Source: Typha latifolia (lineage: Eukaryota; Streptophyta; Magnoliopsida; Poales; Typhaceae). From it: a stretch of DNA of 64,000 bases. The translations under genes and the position numbers were made by a program. The DNA is taken from positions 9,920,001 through 9,984,000 of the forward strand of contig CM034103.1 of the NCBI GenBank assembly GCA_019914945.1. The letters are read 5' to 3'. The notes under the pieces are model-generated. The model worked only from the letters and a program-made list of their open reading frames with translations. It had not been told where the DNA came from and searched no databases. Below, piece after piece: positions 1 through 11,255 of the stretch (position 1 is its first letter; every line of letters starts with the position of its first letter).

Positions 1-287
1 GCGCGCTAGATCCCGAGGCAAGGGCAGTCCCTGGCTCGACACATAACTAGTCTAAGCTTTGCCTCTACTAGAAGGCATAGGGGCTCCATGCTGCGGCACG
101 CTTTCCTGCTCTTGGTTGGACTTAGAGCATCTCCAATGCTTGCTCCATATTTGGAGCCCAAAAATAGAGCAAGAGGGCTCCATATATATTATAATAATAA
201 TATAATATATATTATTATATTAGTTATTTTTAATTGCTTAATAGATCATCTTAGCGTTATTATTTTTTATTAAAAAATATATGATTA

Positions 288-384
288 GAAAACTCTCATC
301 GAGATCTTTAAAATAAGATTAATATTTAACTCAAAAGTAATTTAATATTAGACTCATTTTAAAGGTCTCGATGAGACCTTTCCA
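288..384. repeat. Hairpin nested in the MITE-like element
   Basis: An inverted repeat of about 40 bp per arm: the left arm has CTCATCGAGATCTTTAAAAT and the right arm ATTTTAAAGGTCTCGATGAG, separated by a short AT-rich loop. The RNA or single strand could form a long stem. The size suggests a very short MITE that inserted into the larger one, but I see no target duplication. Confidence 0.55.
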
Positions 385-567
385 ATGGTATTATTTTTGT
401 TAAAAATCGATTAGTAAAACTAATTATATACTTAGCTTAACTAACTAAATTATTTAACAAAGGATACAAATGGAATTAAAATTATTGAATATAACACTTA
501 TTGGGCAATTTTGGCATTTTCAAAAAGTTGATGTGACAAATGGAGCCCGGCTCCATTTTCATGGTGG

Positions 568-645
568 GGCTCCAAATTTGGAGCCCCACTATTCATGGCT
601 CCAAATTTGGAGCCCCACTATTCATGGCTCCAAATTTGGAGCCCC
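568..645. repeat. 29-bp tandem repeat with a palindromic core
   Basis: Two full units and one partial unit of 29 bp. Each contains the perfect palindrome CTCCAAATTTGGAG followed by CCCCACTATTCATGG. The same CTCCAAATTTGGAG core recurs near 675. It lies in the right half of the MITE-like element and looks like subterminal repeat amplification. Confidence 0.75.
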
Positions 646-820
646 ATATAGAGCCCGGTTGGAGCTCCACCAAGCTCCAAATTTGGAGTTTTGGAGCCCG
701 ATTGGAGATGCTCTAAGGTGATAGGTTATTTTAGTAGCGAGCACGTTAGCCTTGCACCCCAGCTAGGTTGGCGAACCGGGGCTAGAGAAGGGTGAGAAGC
801 TTGGGCCGAATGTGCTCAGG

Positions 821-1324
821 TTATTCCAACTTTATCTTGGATTCCAATCTCCAACTATACATGCATTTAGTGAGATCATGCCCAAGTCTCTTGCAAAAAG
901 AGCAATATCTTGGCATACTCTCATATTTGACTTGTATCTCTCGACAAGACCCATCCAAGAGAGAGTCTGAGAGCGAGCTTATCAGAGATTTTGAGATGTT
1001 TATGTTTCCTCTACATCTAATGAATCTCACCTATTTAGTCAGGTCCAAGGAGTTTGAGATGACTGGGGTGCCTACCCTTGCTGTAAGTGCCTTAGCTGTT
1101 GAGTTTGCAAGATATTCCAGTGGCAGCCTGTGGAATTGAATCCAGAACTCAGAATGATTGAAGATCCAAGCCTCAAGGGGTTTACTTGGGGTAAAGGTGT
1201 CTAGAGCGAAGAGATCCCTATTGTTGAGCATAATGTTTTCCTTGACCAATGGGATTATTTCCTCCATATCGTCCTCTTTGAGAAGAGAGGAGAAGCTACG
1301 GAGCAGATCTTCATTGTCAACCAT
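821..1324 (-). pseudogene. LINE ORF1 remnant (DUF4283-like plus CCHC zinc knuckle)
   Basis: Two adjacent in-frame pieces are separated by one stop codon near 1030. The first (1324-1031) resembles the DUF4283 domain found in plant LINE ORF1 proteins, including an IFNHSEFWIQFHRLPLEYL segment. The second (1030-821) ends in a zinc-knuckle-like CSFCKRLGHDLTKC motif (CX2CX4HX4C). It lies 3' of the pol region of the minus-strand LINE at 2.0-5.4 kb, whereas ORF1 should lie 5' of it. It is therefore from a separate insertion or was rearranged. Not functional. Confidence 0.65.
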
Positions 1325-1737
1325 TGATGAGGAGGCACTCCTAGCAAGAGAGGGATTAGAGAACGGGTGGTGTAGGACAGAGTTAGGGGAAGAGGGCTAA
1401 GAGGTGGGGGGTTTAGGGTAACAGTGAGATTTGGCTATAGGGAGAGGTGGGAAGTGATGGTAGTAAGGAAAGGCAAGGGGCTGCAGGGAAGAGATGAGTT
1501 CAAAAAGTAGTTGGAGATGGTAGGTAGCTTGGGGATAGTGAAGAGAGAGAAAAGGTCAAGGAGAGAAGGATGAGAAGGAGGGAGAGGGGCAGAAGCTCTT
1601 GGAATGGAGGGAGAATCTCTGAGAATTTTTCTTTTTTTTTGTTGTTGAGGAGTTATGAGCATAGAAATTTATAAGGTAATAATGCTCTTATTCTCTTTAT
1701 ATATTAATGATCTTATATCCATTAGCTATAATGAGAA
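1325..1737. other. Non-coding purine-rich spacer
   Basis: The plus strand is G/A-rich (GGAGA and AAGG runs) between the LINE ORF1 scrap and a copia scrap. Possible ORFs on the complement are low-complexity Ser/Pro/Leu strings produced by the base bias. It may be the 5' leader of the ORF1-bearing LINE, but nothing recognisable is present. Confidence 0.4.
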
Positions 1738-2000
1738 GATGCTAAAAGAATTTAAAAAAGGATATGATGCAGATGTATGAGATGACTTACCTCAAGCTAG
1801 TGCATTATGTTTTAAGAGTTGAAGTTTCCCATAGTGAAGAAAAATCATATGGAGAATATCTTGAACAAATTTAAAATACAAGATTACAAGATTGTGGCTA
1901 CACCACATATGCTAAATGAAAAATTAAAGAGAGATGATGGAGCTAAAAGAGCTACACCTACATTTGATATCTACAAGATTGAATATTATGTATGTTGCTA
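1738..2000 (+). pseudogene. Ty1/copia reverse transcriptase/RNase H fragment
   Basis: Read across frames, 1760-1830 encodes a peptide matching the copia RT stretch around YEMT...HYVL, and 1819-1990 continues with a KIQDYKIVATP-like segment typical of the region before copia RNase H. At least one frameshift separates them. The fragment ends abruptly at the poly(T) tract at about 2001, where the minus-strand LINE begins, so the LINE probably inserted into this older fragment. Confidence 0.55.
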
Positions 2001-2009
2001 GTTTTTTTT

Positions 2010-2921
2010 TTTCTAAAGGGCTCATGGTTACAAAAAGCCCCATTGAGATTAGAGGTGAGACCAAAAGAGAGGCAAGGTAGGCCTTGAACCAAGTACAACC
2101 AAAGCTGTGAGAGCTCCCTAAGTTTTATCCAATTAGATGCTTGATTGGCCTTGCCATAAATATGATTAATTTTAAAGTGTTGGTGTTTCCAAGGAGAATA
2201 CATATATCAACTATAATGGACTTGACCTCTATTGTACAGTTGTTTCGCCATTGACCATGTTTACTAAAAGTTGAAAATCAGATTCAATCATTAGACATTT
2301 TACCTCCAAATCCTTTATCGCATGTAGGCCTTTGTTGCTTTAGCAACCAAGATGGAATGAAAATGAGAGCATCAATTTCTTGCAACGATGAGGTTCCTAT
2401 TAGGTAGCCTAGCCAAGAAACCTAAGCCCCCAACCTTGTAAATACCAATAAGTGAGGCATTAGTTTTTAGCTTGACCCACCCTTGAGATAGGGGAACCCA
2501 CCTAATAAATAGGGTTGAAGATTTAGATTTGATAGATCTGAACATCTTTTGCTTATAATATTCTACAATAAGGTAACTTGGCAATTCCAAATGTTAAAGT
2601 CTTCTTCACGGGTTTCATTGAACGTAGCATTGTTGTGCCTTTTCCAAATTTGCAAATGGGCCATAGCTTGCACAACATTATATAATCTCTTCTTTGGGTC
2701 TGTCGGACCCATTTCCTCCAATGCAAGATCCAAGGATTGTTATCCCAAAGGTACAGATTTAAGGGATTATGATCACAGTAAGTCTCTACATAAGCCCATA
2801 ACTTGATAGCAAAGGAACAATTATAAAACAAGTGGCTAATAGTCTCACGCACAAGCCCACAATTTGGGTACATGCTAATCGTCCTAATATGCAAACGATT
2901 TAGCAAATCGAAAATAGGCAA
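2010..2921 (-). pseudogene. LINE ORF2 3' part: zf-RVT and RNase H-like remnants
   Basis: Residues at 2921-2700 include a RLHIRTISMYPNCG...ISHLFYNCSFAIKLW pattern typical of the zinc-binding reverse-transcriptase domain (zf-RVT). Positions 2510-2372 hold a WVKLKTNASL...GGLGF stretch similar to plant LINE RNase H domains, and 2203-2010 holds a YGKANQASNWI-like segment from its end. Frame changes separate the three, so no intact enzyme is encoded. Confidence 0.65.
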
Positions 2922-3383
2922 CTTGGCCTAACAGACTTTCCAAACGAAAATTTTAACCTTAGAAGGTACACTCAAGTCCCCTAGATTTTTCCACCTAACC
3001 TATAAAGAGGGAGCATGGATAGTGTTTTTATCAAGAAAGGCATAGATAGATTTGGTGATAGTAGTACCCTCGGGATTAGGGGACCGAACCTAACAATCTG
3101 ATCTATCATTTATAGGAAGCTGCATAGAGAGGATGTTCTCGTAAAGGCTAGTGCCAAAAATATGTGAAATATGGTTTTCCATTCAAGCCCCAACCAACAA
3201 GATTAAGCCCTTGAGAGACATTAGATTTTTCTAAATGAAATTTACAGAATAGCTTAGCCACACTATCAACAACAGCAAAGGGCATCTAGGAGGAGGACAA
3301 GAGGTGCGCTAACATAGAGTTGAACATTGAGTTAAAAAGGATAACTTGCACTACTTGAGTGAGCGAGGCGCACTTCTAACCCA

Positions 3384-4400
3384 CTATCTTAGATTCAACT
3401 TTAGACAAAAACTCTTTATTTTCTTAGGTAAACACTCTACTAGGGGAAATTTTTGCTCCAAGGTATTGAAAAGTGAAGCTACCTTCTTGCATACTAAGGA
3501 TGCTAAGGAGGTAGCTCTGATGTAGAGCATGGAGCTTTGGATTATAATAAAATTTAGACTTTGCAAAACTAATTCTAAGATTTGTAATCATACTCAAACT
3601 GTTAAAAACAAGTATCAGGTTATTATAGTAGAGATCAATAACTTTGAGATAAATTAATATGTCATCAGCATACATCAAGTGGCTAATACTAATAGAGGAT
3701 GAGCTATTATTAAGAAAAGTTTGATGTTGTTAATCGGGATATCATCTTTTATCAAATAAGAAAAAAAAATATATCAACGATAAGAATAAAAAGGTAAGAG
3801 AAGAGAGGATCCCCTTACCTAATACCTCCTTTTTCACGACATGTAGATAAAGGTAAGCCATTAATTAAAATAGCAAAGTAGAGGACATGCAAGTAAAAAT
3901 CCATATCACGAAGACAACCAAAAAACCCATTTGAAGCATAACCCCTAGAACAACCTCTCATTTTAGGTGATCATAAGCTTTCTTGAGGTCAACCTTCATC
4001 ATAACAATATCATCTTTAAAGTAACAAGAAGCAAAGAATGAACAAGTTCTTAAGCAGAGGCAACGTTATCATGTATATGTCTACTGAAAATGAATGTCGT
4101 TTGTTCAAGTCCCACCAAAGAGGCAATGACATACTTGATCCTAGTAGCAAGGATAGGTCTAATGTCTATAACCTTATTAAGATTTTCCCTCTTAGGGATA
4201 AACATCACATAAGTATGACATTAAGTTTAAGGTAGAGAATTAGAATGTCGAAAAAATACCATAGCCTCTAAAAGATCATTACCAATAATATCCCAAAAAT
4301 GTTTATAGAAATCAACATGGTATCCATCAGGCCCAGGAACTTTCCTAAAAGTCATAAACCATAAGGCCTCTTTCACCTTCACAAGCATAAAATCCTTGTA
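3384..4400 (-). pseudogene. LINE ORF2 reverse transcriptase remnant
   Basis: A VPGPDGYHVDFYKHFWDIIG segment on the minus strand at about 4345-4285 marks the RT fingers, and MMYADDILIY at about 3678-3649 is the catalytic YADD motif. A few hundred bases of decayed RT lie between them with several stops. This is the LINE type of RT, unlike the gypsy and copia types elsewhere in the window. Confidence 0.7.
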
Positions 4401-4881
4401 AAATCATCATCACAAACAACTTTCATACATGGGATCATAGTGATTCGGAGAAGCATCTTCCCTGACGTCCTAGCACCAAAGATCCTTGTAATGGCTAATA
4501 AATTCATTTTGGATTCCAACCTTGTCACTAATCAAATGACTAGAGTGGTCTACAATCTCAAAAATTAGTTCTTATGCCTATGGATCTTGGTAGTCAAGTG
4601 GAAAAAGGTAGAATTTTTATCACCACCCTTAACCCAGTTGATCCTAGGCTTTACTCTGCCACTGTAAGTTGATTTAGCGGAGGATGGTCGTACACTTACG
4701 TGAGAGAATCACCAAGCTAGAGCTTTCATCCGCATTCAAGGTTCTAGTGGCTTCCTTAGCCTCTAACTTATAAACTTGAGACCTAACTTTGGCCATGTTA
4801 GATTCCAACTGACCAAGGGAGAACTTGTTCTAGAATAGAAGTGCATGTCTAGAATGGGAGAGCTTTTGATTTAGTTTGGAA

Positions 4882-5262
4882 TTAGGGAGGCAGAAGAATC
4901 TGGATAACAACTAGACTAAACATCAGAAATAATCTCTCTAACCTTAGGGTACTCAAATTAGAACCACTCAAATCGAAACAGAGCTGGCACAAATTATCAG
5001 TTGAGTCAAGAAACACAATAAGAGGCTCATGATCAGAAGCAATGCAGGGCAAGTGCTTAACATAAATCTTAGTAAAACAAGATACAAATTTAGCATTTCC
5101 AAAAACACGATAGAGACATACAAGAGTACAAGCATCACCATGTCTATTGTTATACCATGTATATGGAGAACTAGAAAAATCAAGATCGATCAGGGCAGCA
5201 TTAGAAATAAAGGAACTTAAGACTCTAACAAGAGTACAAACTTGGAGGTGCAGCCTGACCAT
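4882..5262 (-). pseudogene. LINE ORF2 endonuclease C-terminal remnant
   Basis: Contains LDFSSSPYTWYNNRHGDACT followed downstream by HLPCIASDHEPLIV. This is the GFSGPKYTW...SDH-P pattern at the C-terminus of the APE-like endonuclease/exonuclease/phosphatase domain in plant LINEs. The SDH box, with its catalytic His, is retained. The ORF loses similarity after the SDH box. Confidence 0.7.
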
Positions 5263-5430
5263 CCAAGTTTGTCACATGAATGAAGGATACAATTAAAATA
5301 ACCAACAACTCACGAAGACAAATTAATATGGTCTCAAAAACTAAACTTATGCCACATCCGGTTCCAATCAATTGAAACAATACATGCATAAATAACTGAA
5401 AGGTGCGATGGTGGCTTACCTCGTTCAAAT

Positions 5431-6320
5431 GTCGATGGTATGCACATTTTTATTATTATCTTTGAAATCGCCATGGTTGGTGAAAATTCTAAAGTGTGGT
5501 GGGTAGATACTTGGGATGTTTAATTCATAATAAATATGAAACATGTGTGGAATTTAATTGGCTAAGCTTTGTTTTATTCTGTTGAACAAAATCTCTAGAA
5601 CTTATAGATGCCGATGTATTTGATTTCAAATTTGTTTAGACTAGACGTGAAAAAAATATAATATTATAATTATTAACAATTGCACAAGATATTATTATGT
5701 GTATATGCTATAAATGTTTATACAATTTAAAATTGAGGTTGGGAAATAATTTAGGCAAATAGATCAAGAATAAAATTTATAAGTGTATTTGCAACAAGCC
5801 CCGTAACAGAAGAGAAGAATATTAAATTGTTTGGGAGAAGTGCTAGATTACTCTGCTCAAGTCCGAGGCAATCTTTTCTAATATTGATTGAAAAGTGCAT
5901 TATCCAAAGCGTACGAGCAATCATAAGACAGGCAAGACTTGACCAGTTAAAAAATTGAAAAAAAAAATATTGACCAGTCAATAGTATTGCAGACCATTAT
6001 TTCTCCTGCTTCTTTGTTAGAGCAGATCGGCTATTATTAAAATGGATCGTCTATTTGATGGGTTTGAACTTTTCAACGAAAAACGTCTATTCTTGTAATT
6101 TTGTTCCAGACTGACGCCCCATAAAATTGACCCCACTTTAGTCGAGAGCAACTAATACGCAGCTTAATGTCAACTAAGCTACATCGGAAGTATCATTATA
6201 TAGATAGAAGTCCGCAAGGACAGCCCGAAAGCATTGAAAGGGTCAATATATTACAATACTATCTTCCATTTTTTACTTGTTTCAACTGCTGCCAACTTTG
6301 ACACGGGCACTTAATTCCTC
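5431..6320 (+). promoter_or_regulatory. 5' flank of BAHD copy 1, shared with copy 3
   Basis: From about 5810 this flank aligns by eye with 29.33-29.88 kb upstream of copy 3. Shared landmarks include AGTCCGAGG.AATCTTTTCTA, TTGACCAGTCAATAGT, ATTGAAAGGGTCAATA and TTTCAACTGCTGCCAA. The two diverge in the last ~100 bp before the ATG. The region therefore belongs to the duplicated segment and probably holds the original promoter. 5431-5810 shows nothing recognisable. Confidence 0.55.
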
Positions 6321-6322
6321 AC

Positions 6323-6329
6323 TATATAG
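6323..6329 (+). promoter_or_regulatory. Probable TATA box of BAHD copy 1
   Basis: TATATAG lies within CCTCACTATATAGTCC, about 125 bp before the ATG at 6451. The corresponding CCTCACTATATAATCC lies a similar distance before copy 3, so the motif is conserved between duplicates. Copy 2 lacks it. Confidence 0.45.
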
Positions 6330-6450
6330 TCCTTGGTCACTCGACGCACAAACATCACAACCAACAGAACAAGCTTAGATAGCCTTGTAACTAACACATA
6401 AGTTATCATTTACTGAATTGTTACCACAACTAGCTCTTCCAGGTTGAGAG

Positions 6451-7843
6451 ATGGAAGTGAAGATTGAGAGCTCAAGACTCCTCAAGCCTGCCTACAAGGG
6501 TATTGATGATCCTCATTCCAGTACCACCCCTGAACTTGTCAAGTTGAGCCTCTTCGACAAGGTAACCGACGATGCCCACTTCGCTGCCATCTGCGCCTTC
6601 CGTGCACCCAACCCTCCCAACTCCGTGTGGGAGAGCAGCCTCGCCAAAGTCCTCACCACCTTCAGGGAGTGGGCGGGGAGACTCGGAGAGGACGCCGATG
6701 GAAATCCTGCCATCATCCTCAACAACGAGGGAGTGAGATTCGTGGAGGCCTCGGTGGATGCAATCCACGATGATATCATGACATCTGAGCCGTCGCCGGC
6801 GCTGCTCGGCCTACATCCGAGCCCATGGGGTGTGGAGGAGTTGGCCCAGGTTCAACTCACACGTTTTGCTTGCGGAACACTTGTCGTGGGATTCACCTTC
6901 CACCACAAGCTTGGCGATGGCTATGGAACCACCCACTTTCTAGTCTCATGGGCAAGCGCATGTCGAGGTGTGGACATCGGCGCGCAGCCCAATGCATGAC
7001 CGCACGAGTTTCTTCGCACCCCGAGACCCGCCTCAAATTAAATTTGAGCATCGTATGGCGGAGTACAGGCCCAAGGGAACTAGGTTCCTCTCCGGATACA
7101 AGCCGACGGAGGAGACAGTCGTTCACAGGGTGCACTTCACAAAAGAATTCATCGCCAAGCTGAAGGCCAAGGTATCTTCAAGGGCTAATACCAAGTACAG
7201 CACATTCGAGAGCTTAATGGCTCACCTGTGGAGGACGGTGACGATGGCTCGCGCCGTTGAGGCTGGGGAGACAACTCGCCTTCGCATAGCCGTGAATGGC
7301 CGCCACAGGATGGACCCCGAGGTTCCTGAAGAGTATTTCGGCAACTTGGTCTTGTGGGCATATTGCAGTAGCAAGGTTGGCGAGCTCGTCAATAGTCCGT
7401 TGCATTACGCGGCCGAGGTCATCCATAGTCAGGTCACCAAGTTAAATGATCGCTACTTTAGGTCCTTCATAGACTTTGCGAGCTCCAAAGTAGTGGACGA
7501 GGAGGATCTAGTACCGTTGACGGATCCGGATGCCGAGGCTTTGTATCCGGACGTGGACGTAAATAGCTGGCTAGGGTTTCCGATGCGGTTCATGGACTTC
7601 GGTGGGGGCAAGCCTTTCTATTTCATTCCGTCCTACTTCCCCATGGAAGGATTGCTATTTGTCGTGCCTTCTTTCTTCGGAGAAGATGGAAGCGTTGATG
7701 CCTATGTGCCATTATTTGAGAGCAATCTTCTTACGTTCCAAAATATTTGTTACTCCTTGGATGATAAGATCGAGACCCAGACTAGTGCTAAAAGCTGCAG
7801 TTTGGAGAAACCAGTTGCTGCCTTGATGGCTGGCACTAGTTGA
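6451..7843 (+). pseudogene. BAHD acyltransferase copy 1, frameshifted
   Basis: Single-exon BAHD family gene. BAHD enzymes transfer acyl groups from acyl-CoA to amines or alcohols in the cytosol. The MEVKIESSRLLKP start, the spacing of motifs and the PSYFPMEGLLFVVPSFFGEDGSVDAYVP-type C-terminus (split here: PSYFPMEG, then VPSFFGEDGSVDAYVP) resemble monocot tryptamine/putrescine/agmatine hydroxycinnamoyltransferases; the substrate is inference. The catalytic HXXXD is present as HKLGD, with His at codon 152 (6904-6906). The structural motif is DFGGG rather than the usual DFGWG. Compared with copies 2 and 3, one extra base lies in 6981-6990. The first frame ends at 6999 after 182 codons, and the rest (from about 6990 to 7843) is in the +1 frame. 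Unless this is a sequencing error, the product lacks the second half. The promoter flank is retained. Confidence 0.85.
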
Positions 7844-8639
7844 ACTTGAACAGGCCAAGTGAGAGGACGACAAGTTCTGATGTAATAAGAATGACTAATT
7901 CTTTTGAATAGAATATTTGTGTTTTTTTTATCCTTGTTAATGGCAAACCTTACTAGTTTGGGAGATATGTCAAGAATATGACAAAAGAATGGTTTGTTGT
8001 ATTTTGTGATACTGTAATAGAAATCATTTCTTTTAAATAATTTAATGAATGAAATTACTTGAATTAATTTACATTTTGTCATCATAACTAACTACAATTT
8101 ATTCAGATACGGAGGATGTTGGAAAAAAGATATATGAACAAATTAACATTAATTGAACAATTTAAAGCAATCACCATATAGCTACTAGAATATTTATACA
8201 AAAAAATTACTTTTCTCTATAGCTTAAGCTTTTAACATAGTTAGTAAATTAACATAATATTATAACAAGAGGCCACAGGTTGAAATTATGCAATGCCCAT
8301 TTTTGTCCAAAAATATAAAACCATCGTCGATTTAACTTTCGTCAACTTCTTCGATTTATCAAGATATCTCAAGCCTTACTACTGTTAATATAAGTATTTT
8401 TAACTGTTTTTGTTATCATTGTCGTCTTCAATCATCTAATTTGTTAATAAACCATAAACCCTATATATACTATTGTTGGTTCATCTTATTTTAAACATGA
8501 TCATCTTCGTATATACTTACTAATGTTTAAGTTCCGTTTGTACTCTATATTTGATCATTCTCTCAAAATATAGACCGTTACTTAAATTAAATGTGAAACT
8601 TCCGACAATACATGATGCAAATCATGTTCATATAGAAGT
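7844..8639. other. AT-rich 3' flank of BAHD copy 1
   Basis: The first ~200 bp probably hold the 3' UTR. This flank does not match the flanks of copies 2 and 3. Around 8218-8300 a CTTAAGCTTTTAACATAGTTAG...ACAAGAGGCCACAGGTTGAAAT stretch resembles the repeat in the lipid-transfer gene intron at about 43.5 kb. Nothing else was recognised. Confidence 0.4.
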
Positions 8640-9060
8640 GCAAAAGTGTATTTTTAACCCTAAAAGTAAAACACCATATGAATTATAAGAAGGTCGAAAC
8701 TTAGTTATAAATTTTGAAGAGTGTGGGGGGTGCCTACCAAAGGTTACTAGTTCAATTCCTAAAAGAACAAAAGTTAGACCTAAAACTATTAATTGTATAT
8801 TCATTAATTATGCTCATAATAGTAATACATATTGATTTCTATTTCACAAATTAGATAATTATGAGGTGCATGAAAATACAATTAGTCTAGGAGTGTGTCA
8901 TTCCTTAAGAACATATTTTCATGTAAATCTACATTGGAATTAAGTTCCCTAAAAAACTTATGAAATGTAGCAAGAGACGAACATGACCTAGAGTCCGTAC
9001 TTGAAGGAAATGATATCTAGTCATTTACATATATTGTGATAGTCAATTGGCTATAAGAAA
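8640..9060 (+). pseudogene. Ty1/copia pol fragment (integrase/RT linker)
   Basis: Reading across frames gives KTPYEL, then VWGCLPKV (8718-8745), then PKRTKVRPKTINCIFINYAHNS (8760-8823; split here as PKRTKVRPKT and INCIFINYAHNS). This is the usual order in the segment between copia integrase and reverse transcriptase. Stops and frameshifts interrupt it and there are no LTRs. It is an old fragment, distinct from the copia element at 12.4-16.1 kb. Confidence 0.6.
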
Positions 9061-9340
9061 TGATATAATCACATGTACAATGGCAAGTCACGACATATAC
9101 ATCATGGAGACGAACTATACAACAATTGAGCTTAACAGTTATATATTACAAATCCACTAAAAAAAGATTGAACAAAAAAAATTAAGTTTATTGTTCATCT
9201 AGGGGAATGTATTTAAAGTCAAGCACCAAGAGTAAGGACACAATGGCAACACAACCTAATTGATTAAAGGTCCTAAGGTTTAGGTTCAAAGAGAATTATT
9301 TTCTATACTTTTTCTATGATGACATAGTAATAAACTTGTA

Positions 9341-9850
9341 TGTTACGATTCTGACCACATGAGTTAAGTCGAGTCAAGTCGAGTAGAGTAAGTTAGTTAG
9401 TTAGCTTTATCTTATTATTTTAAATTTTAAATAAATCAGATAATCTATATATGGAAACGATCTGCTATGACTCTATTCTTATAAATAGGAGTAGTCATGT
9501 GTTGATTAGGAGAGTTGTGGAATGAAGATTAAGTTAAGTTATTTTATTATCTCGTCTTTATCTTTACTATAGCTGTTAGATTGTCCTTATCTTTCTAGGA
9601 GTAAATCATAGTCATAGAACCTCCCAAGCTTCTAAACTCTAGTACCATCTTTCTCTAGCAACCACCCTATTATACGATCGTCCACCACCACTCTTGACCG
9701 TCTGCCCCCCCTCCGACAACAATTGCAACATCGATTATTTACCTTTCTGCCCTATTTGACCTTGCTTCACTATTTTATTTATATCTTTTCATCTAGACCA
9801 TCGATTTAGGTAAAACTAAAGCCCTTAAAATCCTAACTTACAAGGCTGGT
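9341..9850 (+). repeat. Left LTR of the non-autonomous element
   Basis: Starts TGTTACGATTCTGACC and aligns by eye with the split right LTR. The exact 3' border is uncertain because the right copy is truncated. No standard tRNA primer-binding site is obvious just after it. Confidence 0.6.
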
Positions 9851-9856
9851 TAACAT

Positions 9857-10171
9857 ATGATTAAGACAAACGAGGAGGGATCAACCATAGAGGACTATGA
9901 ACTCATCTCTGTTCCTATGAGGGTTTTTCCACCACTAGCAACAATCGACGACGAGTCGTTAGCGTGGGCAAAGACATTTTTTAAAGAATTTTTGGCCGAA
10001 TCGAAGGAGAGCTCCGAAAAGATTGTAAAGGAGATCCAAACTATCATCAATGATTCAATCCAAGCCTTGATGGCAGTTCTCCTAGCCCACCACTGCCAAT
10101 CCGTACCGCTAGCACCACTGGCCATGGCAAAAATAGCCCCACCACAGCCATCAACTTCAAACCATAAGTGA
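9857..10171 (+). CDS. Unrecognised 104-codon ORF inside the LTR element
   Basis: Begins MIKTNEEGSTIEDYE just after the left LTR. The middle (roughly residues 35-65) is charged and could be helical, and the C-terminus is Pro/Ala-rich. The position right after an LTR suggests a gag remnant, but there is no zinc knuckle and no motif I know. It may not be translated at all. Confidence 0.25.
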   Translation: MIKTNEEGSTIEDYELISVPMRVFPPLATIDDESLAWAKTFFKEFLAESKESSEKIVKEIQTIINDSIQALMAVLLAHHCQSVPLAPLAMAKIAPPQPSTSNHK

Positions 10172-11186
10172 GGTGGAGAAGAGACACAATCGTCGGCCAA
10201 AATCCCTCCTTCAGTCAAGGAGGAGCACCTTCCATCCCTGTGACCCTACAGCTGTAGCTATGCTTGAGCAACCGATAGAGATGACCCCCGAGTCATCTTT
10301 TTTACCTGCGGTAGGAGCTAGGGATAAAAACCTTAGCTTCTCGCTGGTGGCCATCTAGCCACTCCTAGCACCCGTTGCCAAGTTCGGTATCTTCCATAGG
10401 ACACCTACACCAAAGCTAGGCCGACAACAGCCACAGTCAAAGGCCGAAAGAGCGCCGTCGATGACCTTCCTCACTGCACCAAAACCACGACATGTGGCTT
10501 CAAGTTCGGTATTCCAGTGACCACCGATGGTCATGGTTGGCCTTCTCGAGCCAAATGCCACCTAGTGGTGTCCACCGTAGCCGCCAAAGACCACTGCATG
10601 GTCGAACCCAACAGCCACGCCCACGATGTTATTGCTTGAGCAAGGCCATGGCGTGGTGGCTTTCGTAGACCTCGCGGTCACCACGGCTCCACGACAATTG
10701 GACTACGGCCACCAACTACAACCACCGAGAGCTAAAGGATCACCGACAATGCGCCATGGCCACCCTTGCTTCAACCCGAGCTTGAGCTTGATAATGGGCT
10801 TCCACTAGAGGTCGACTGCCAGTGGCCCACAACAATGTCCAACCGCCGCTGGTGCCCATATAGCCCATAACAATGCCCCTCGGCCAAAATCTAATTTCTG
10901 CCCTAGGGTTAGGTGTTTGGTTATTGAGTGGGAGAGATGAAGTGCACGTATCTTGAGGCATGCTAAACTTTTGCAATCCAGTTTAATCAACTTGCACGAA
11001 CTAGTTTGGAGACCATGAGCATAACATGGAGCTCGAGTACAACTGCTGGAACAAACCTGTGGGCTCGCGCTATTAAATTGAGTCGTATCGCATGGCAGAC
11101 TCATGGGCTTATGAGCACGACGTAAACTTGAAGATCCAGCTCGCATACTAGTCACCTTGAGAACAAGATATTGAAAATGTGGTGGA
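10172..11186. other. Interior of the non-autonomous LTR element
   Basis: Noticeably more GC-rich than its surroundings, with many CCACC and CACGG words and no sustained coding frame. The short ORFs on both strands look compositional. I see no pol motif. Confidence 0.5.
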
Positions 11187-11255
11187 TTATTATGATCCGA
11201 CCAAATGGGTTAAGTCGACTTAAGTCGAGTAAAGTCAAGTTACTTAGTTAGTTTT

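Larger units (their letters stand above)
121..717. mobile_element. MITE-like inverted-repeat element, superfamily unknown
   Basis: The left end begins CTTAGAGCATCTCCAAT and the right end is its reverse complement, giving near-perfect terminal inverted repeats of about 17 bp. Both ends continue into related GGGCTCC/GGAGC-rich subterminal sequence. The ~600-bp element has no credible coding capacity. Ends with the GAGCATCTCCAA core are common in plant non-autonomous DNA transposons. No clear target-site duplication flanks it, so the superfamily is left open. A small hairpin element and a 29-bp tandem repeat lie inside. Confidence 0.6.
2001..5430 (-). mobile_element. Degenerate LINE (non-LTR retrotransposon), near full-length pol region
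   Basis: Reading the minus strand from about 5430 to 2001, pieces occur in LINE ORF2 order: endonuclease C-terminus (about 5262-4960), the RT palm with a PGPDGYHVDF motif (about 4345), RT with MYADD (about 3678-3424), a zf-RVT-like domain (2921-2553), an RNase H-like stretch (2590-2372), and its C-terminal tail (2203-2010). A run of T at 2001-2012 on the plus strand is the poly(A) tail of the minus-strand element. Many stops and frameshifts are present. The 5' end near 5430 is approximate and no target duplication was identified. Confidence 0.75.

Noticed and set aside
6472..6779. ORFs of 88 and 98 codons on the minus strand of BAHD copy 1, with equivalents at copies 2 and 3
   Set aside because: They are antisense shadows of the GC-rich BAHD coding sequence and recur only because the gene is duplicated.
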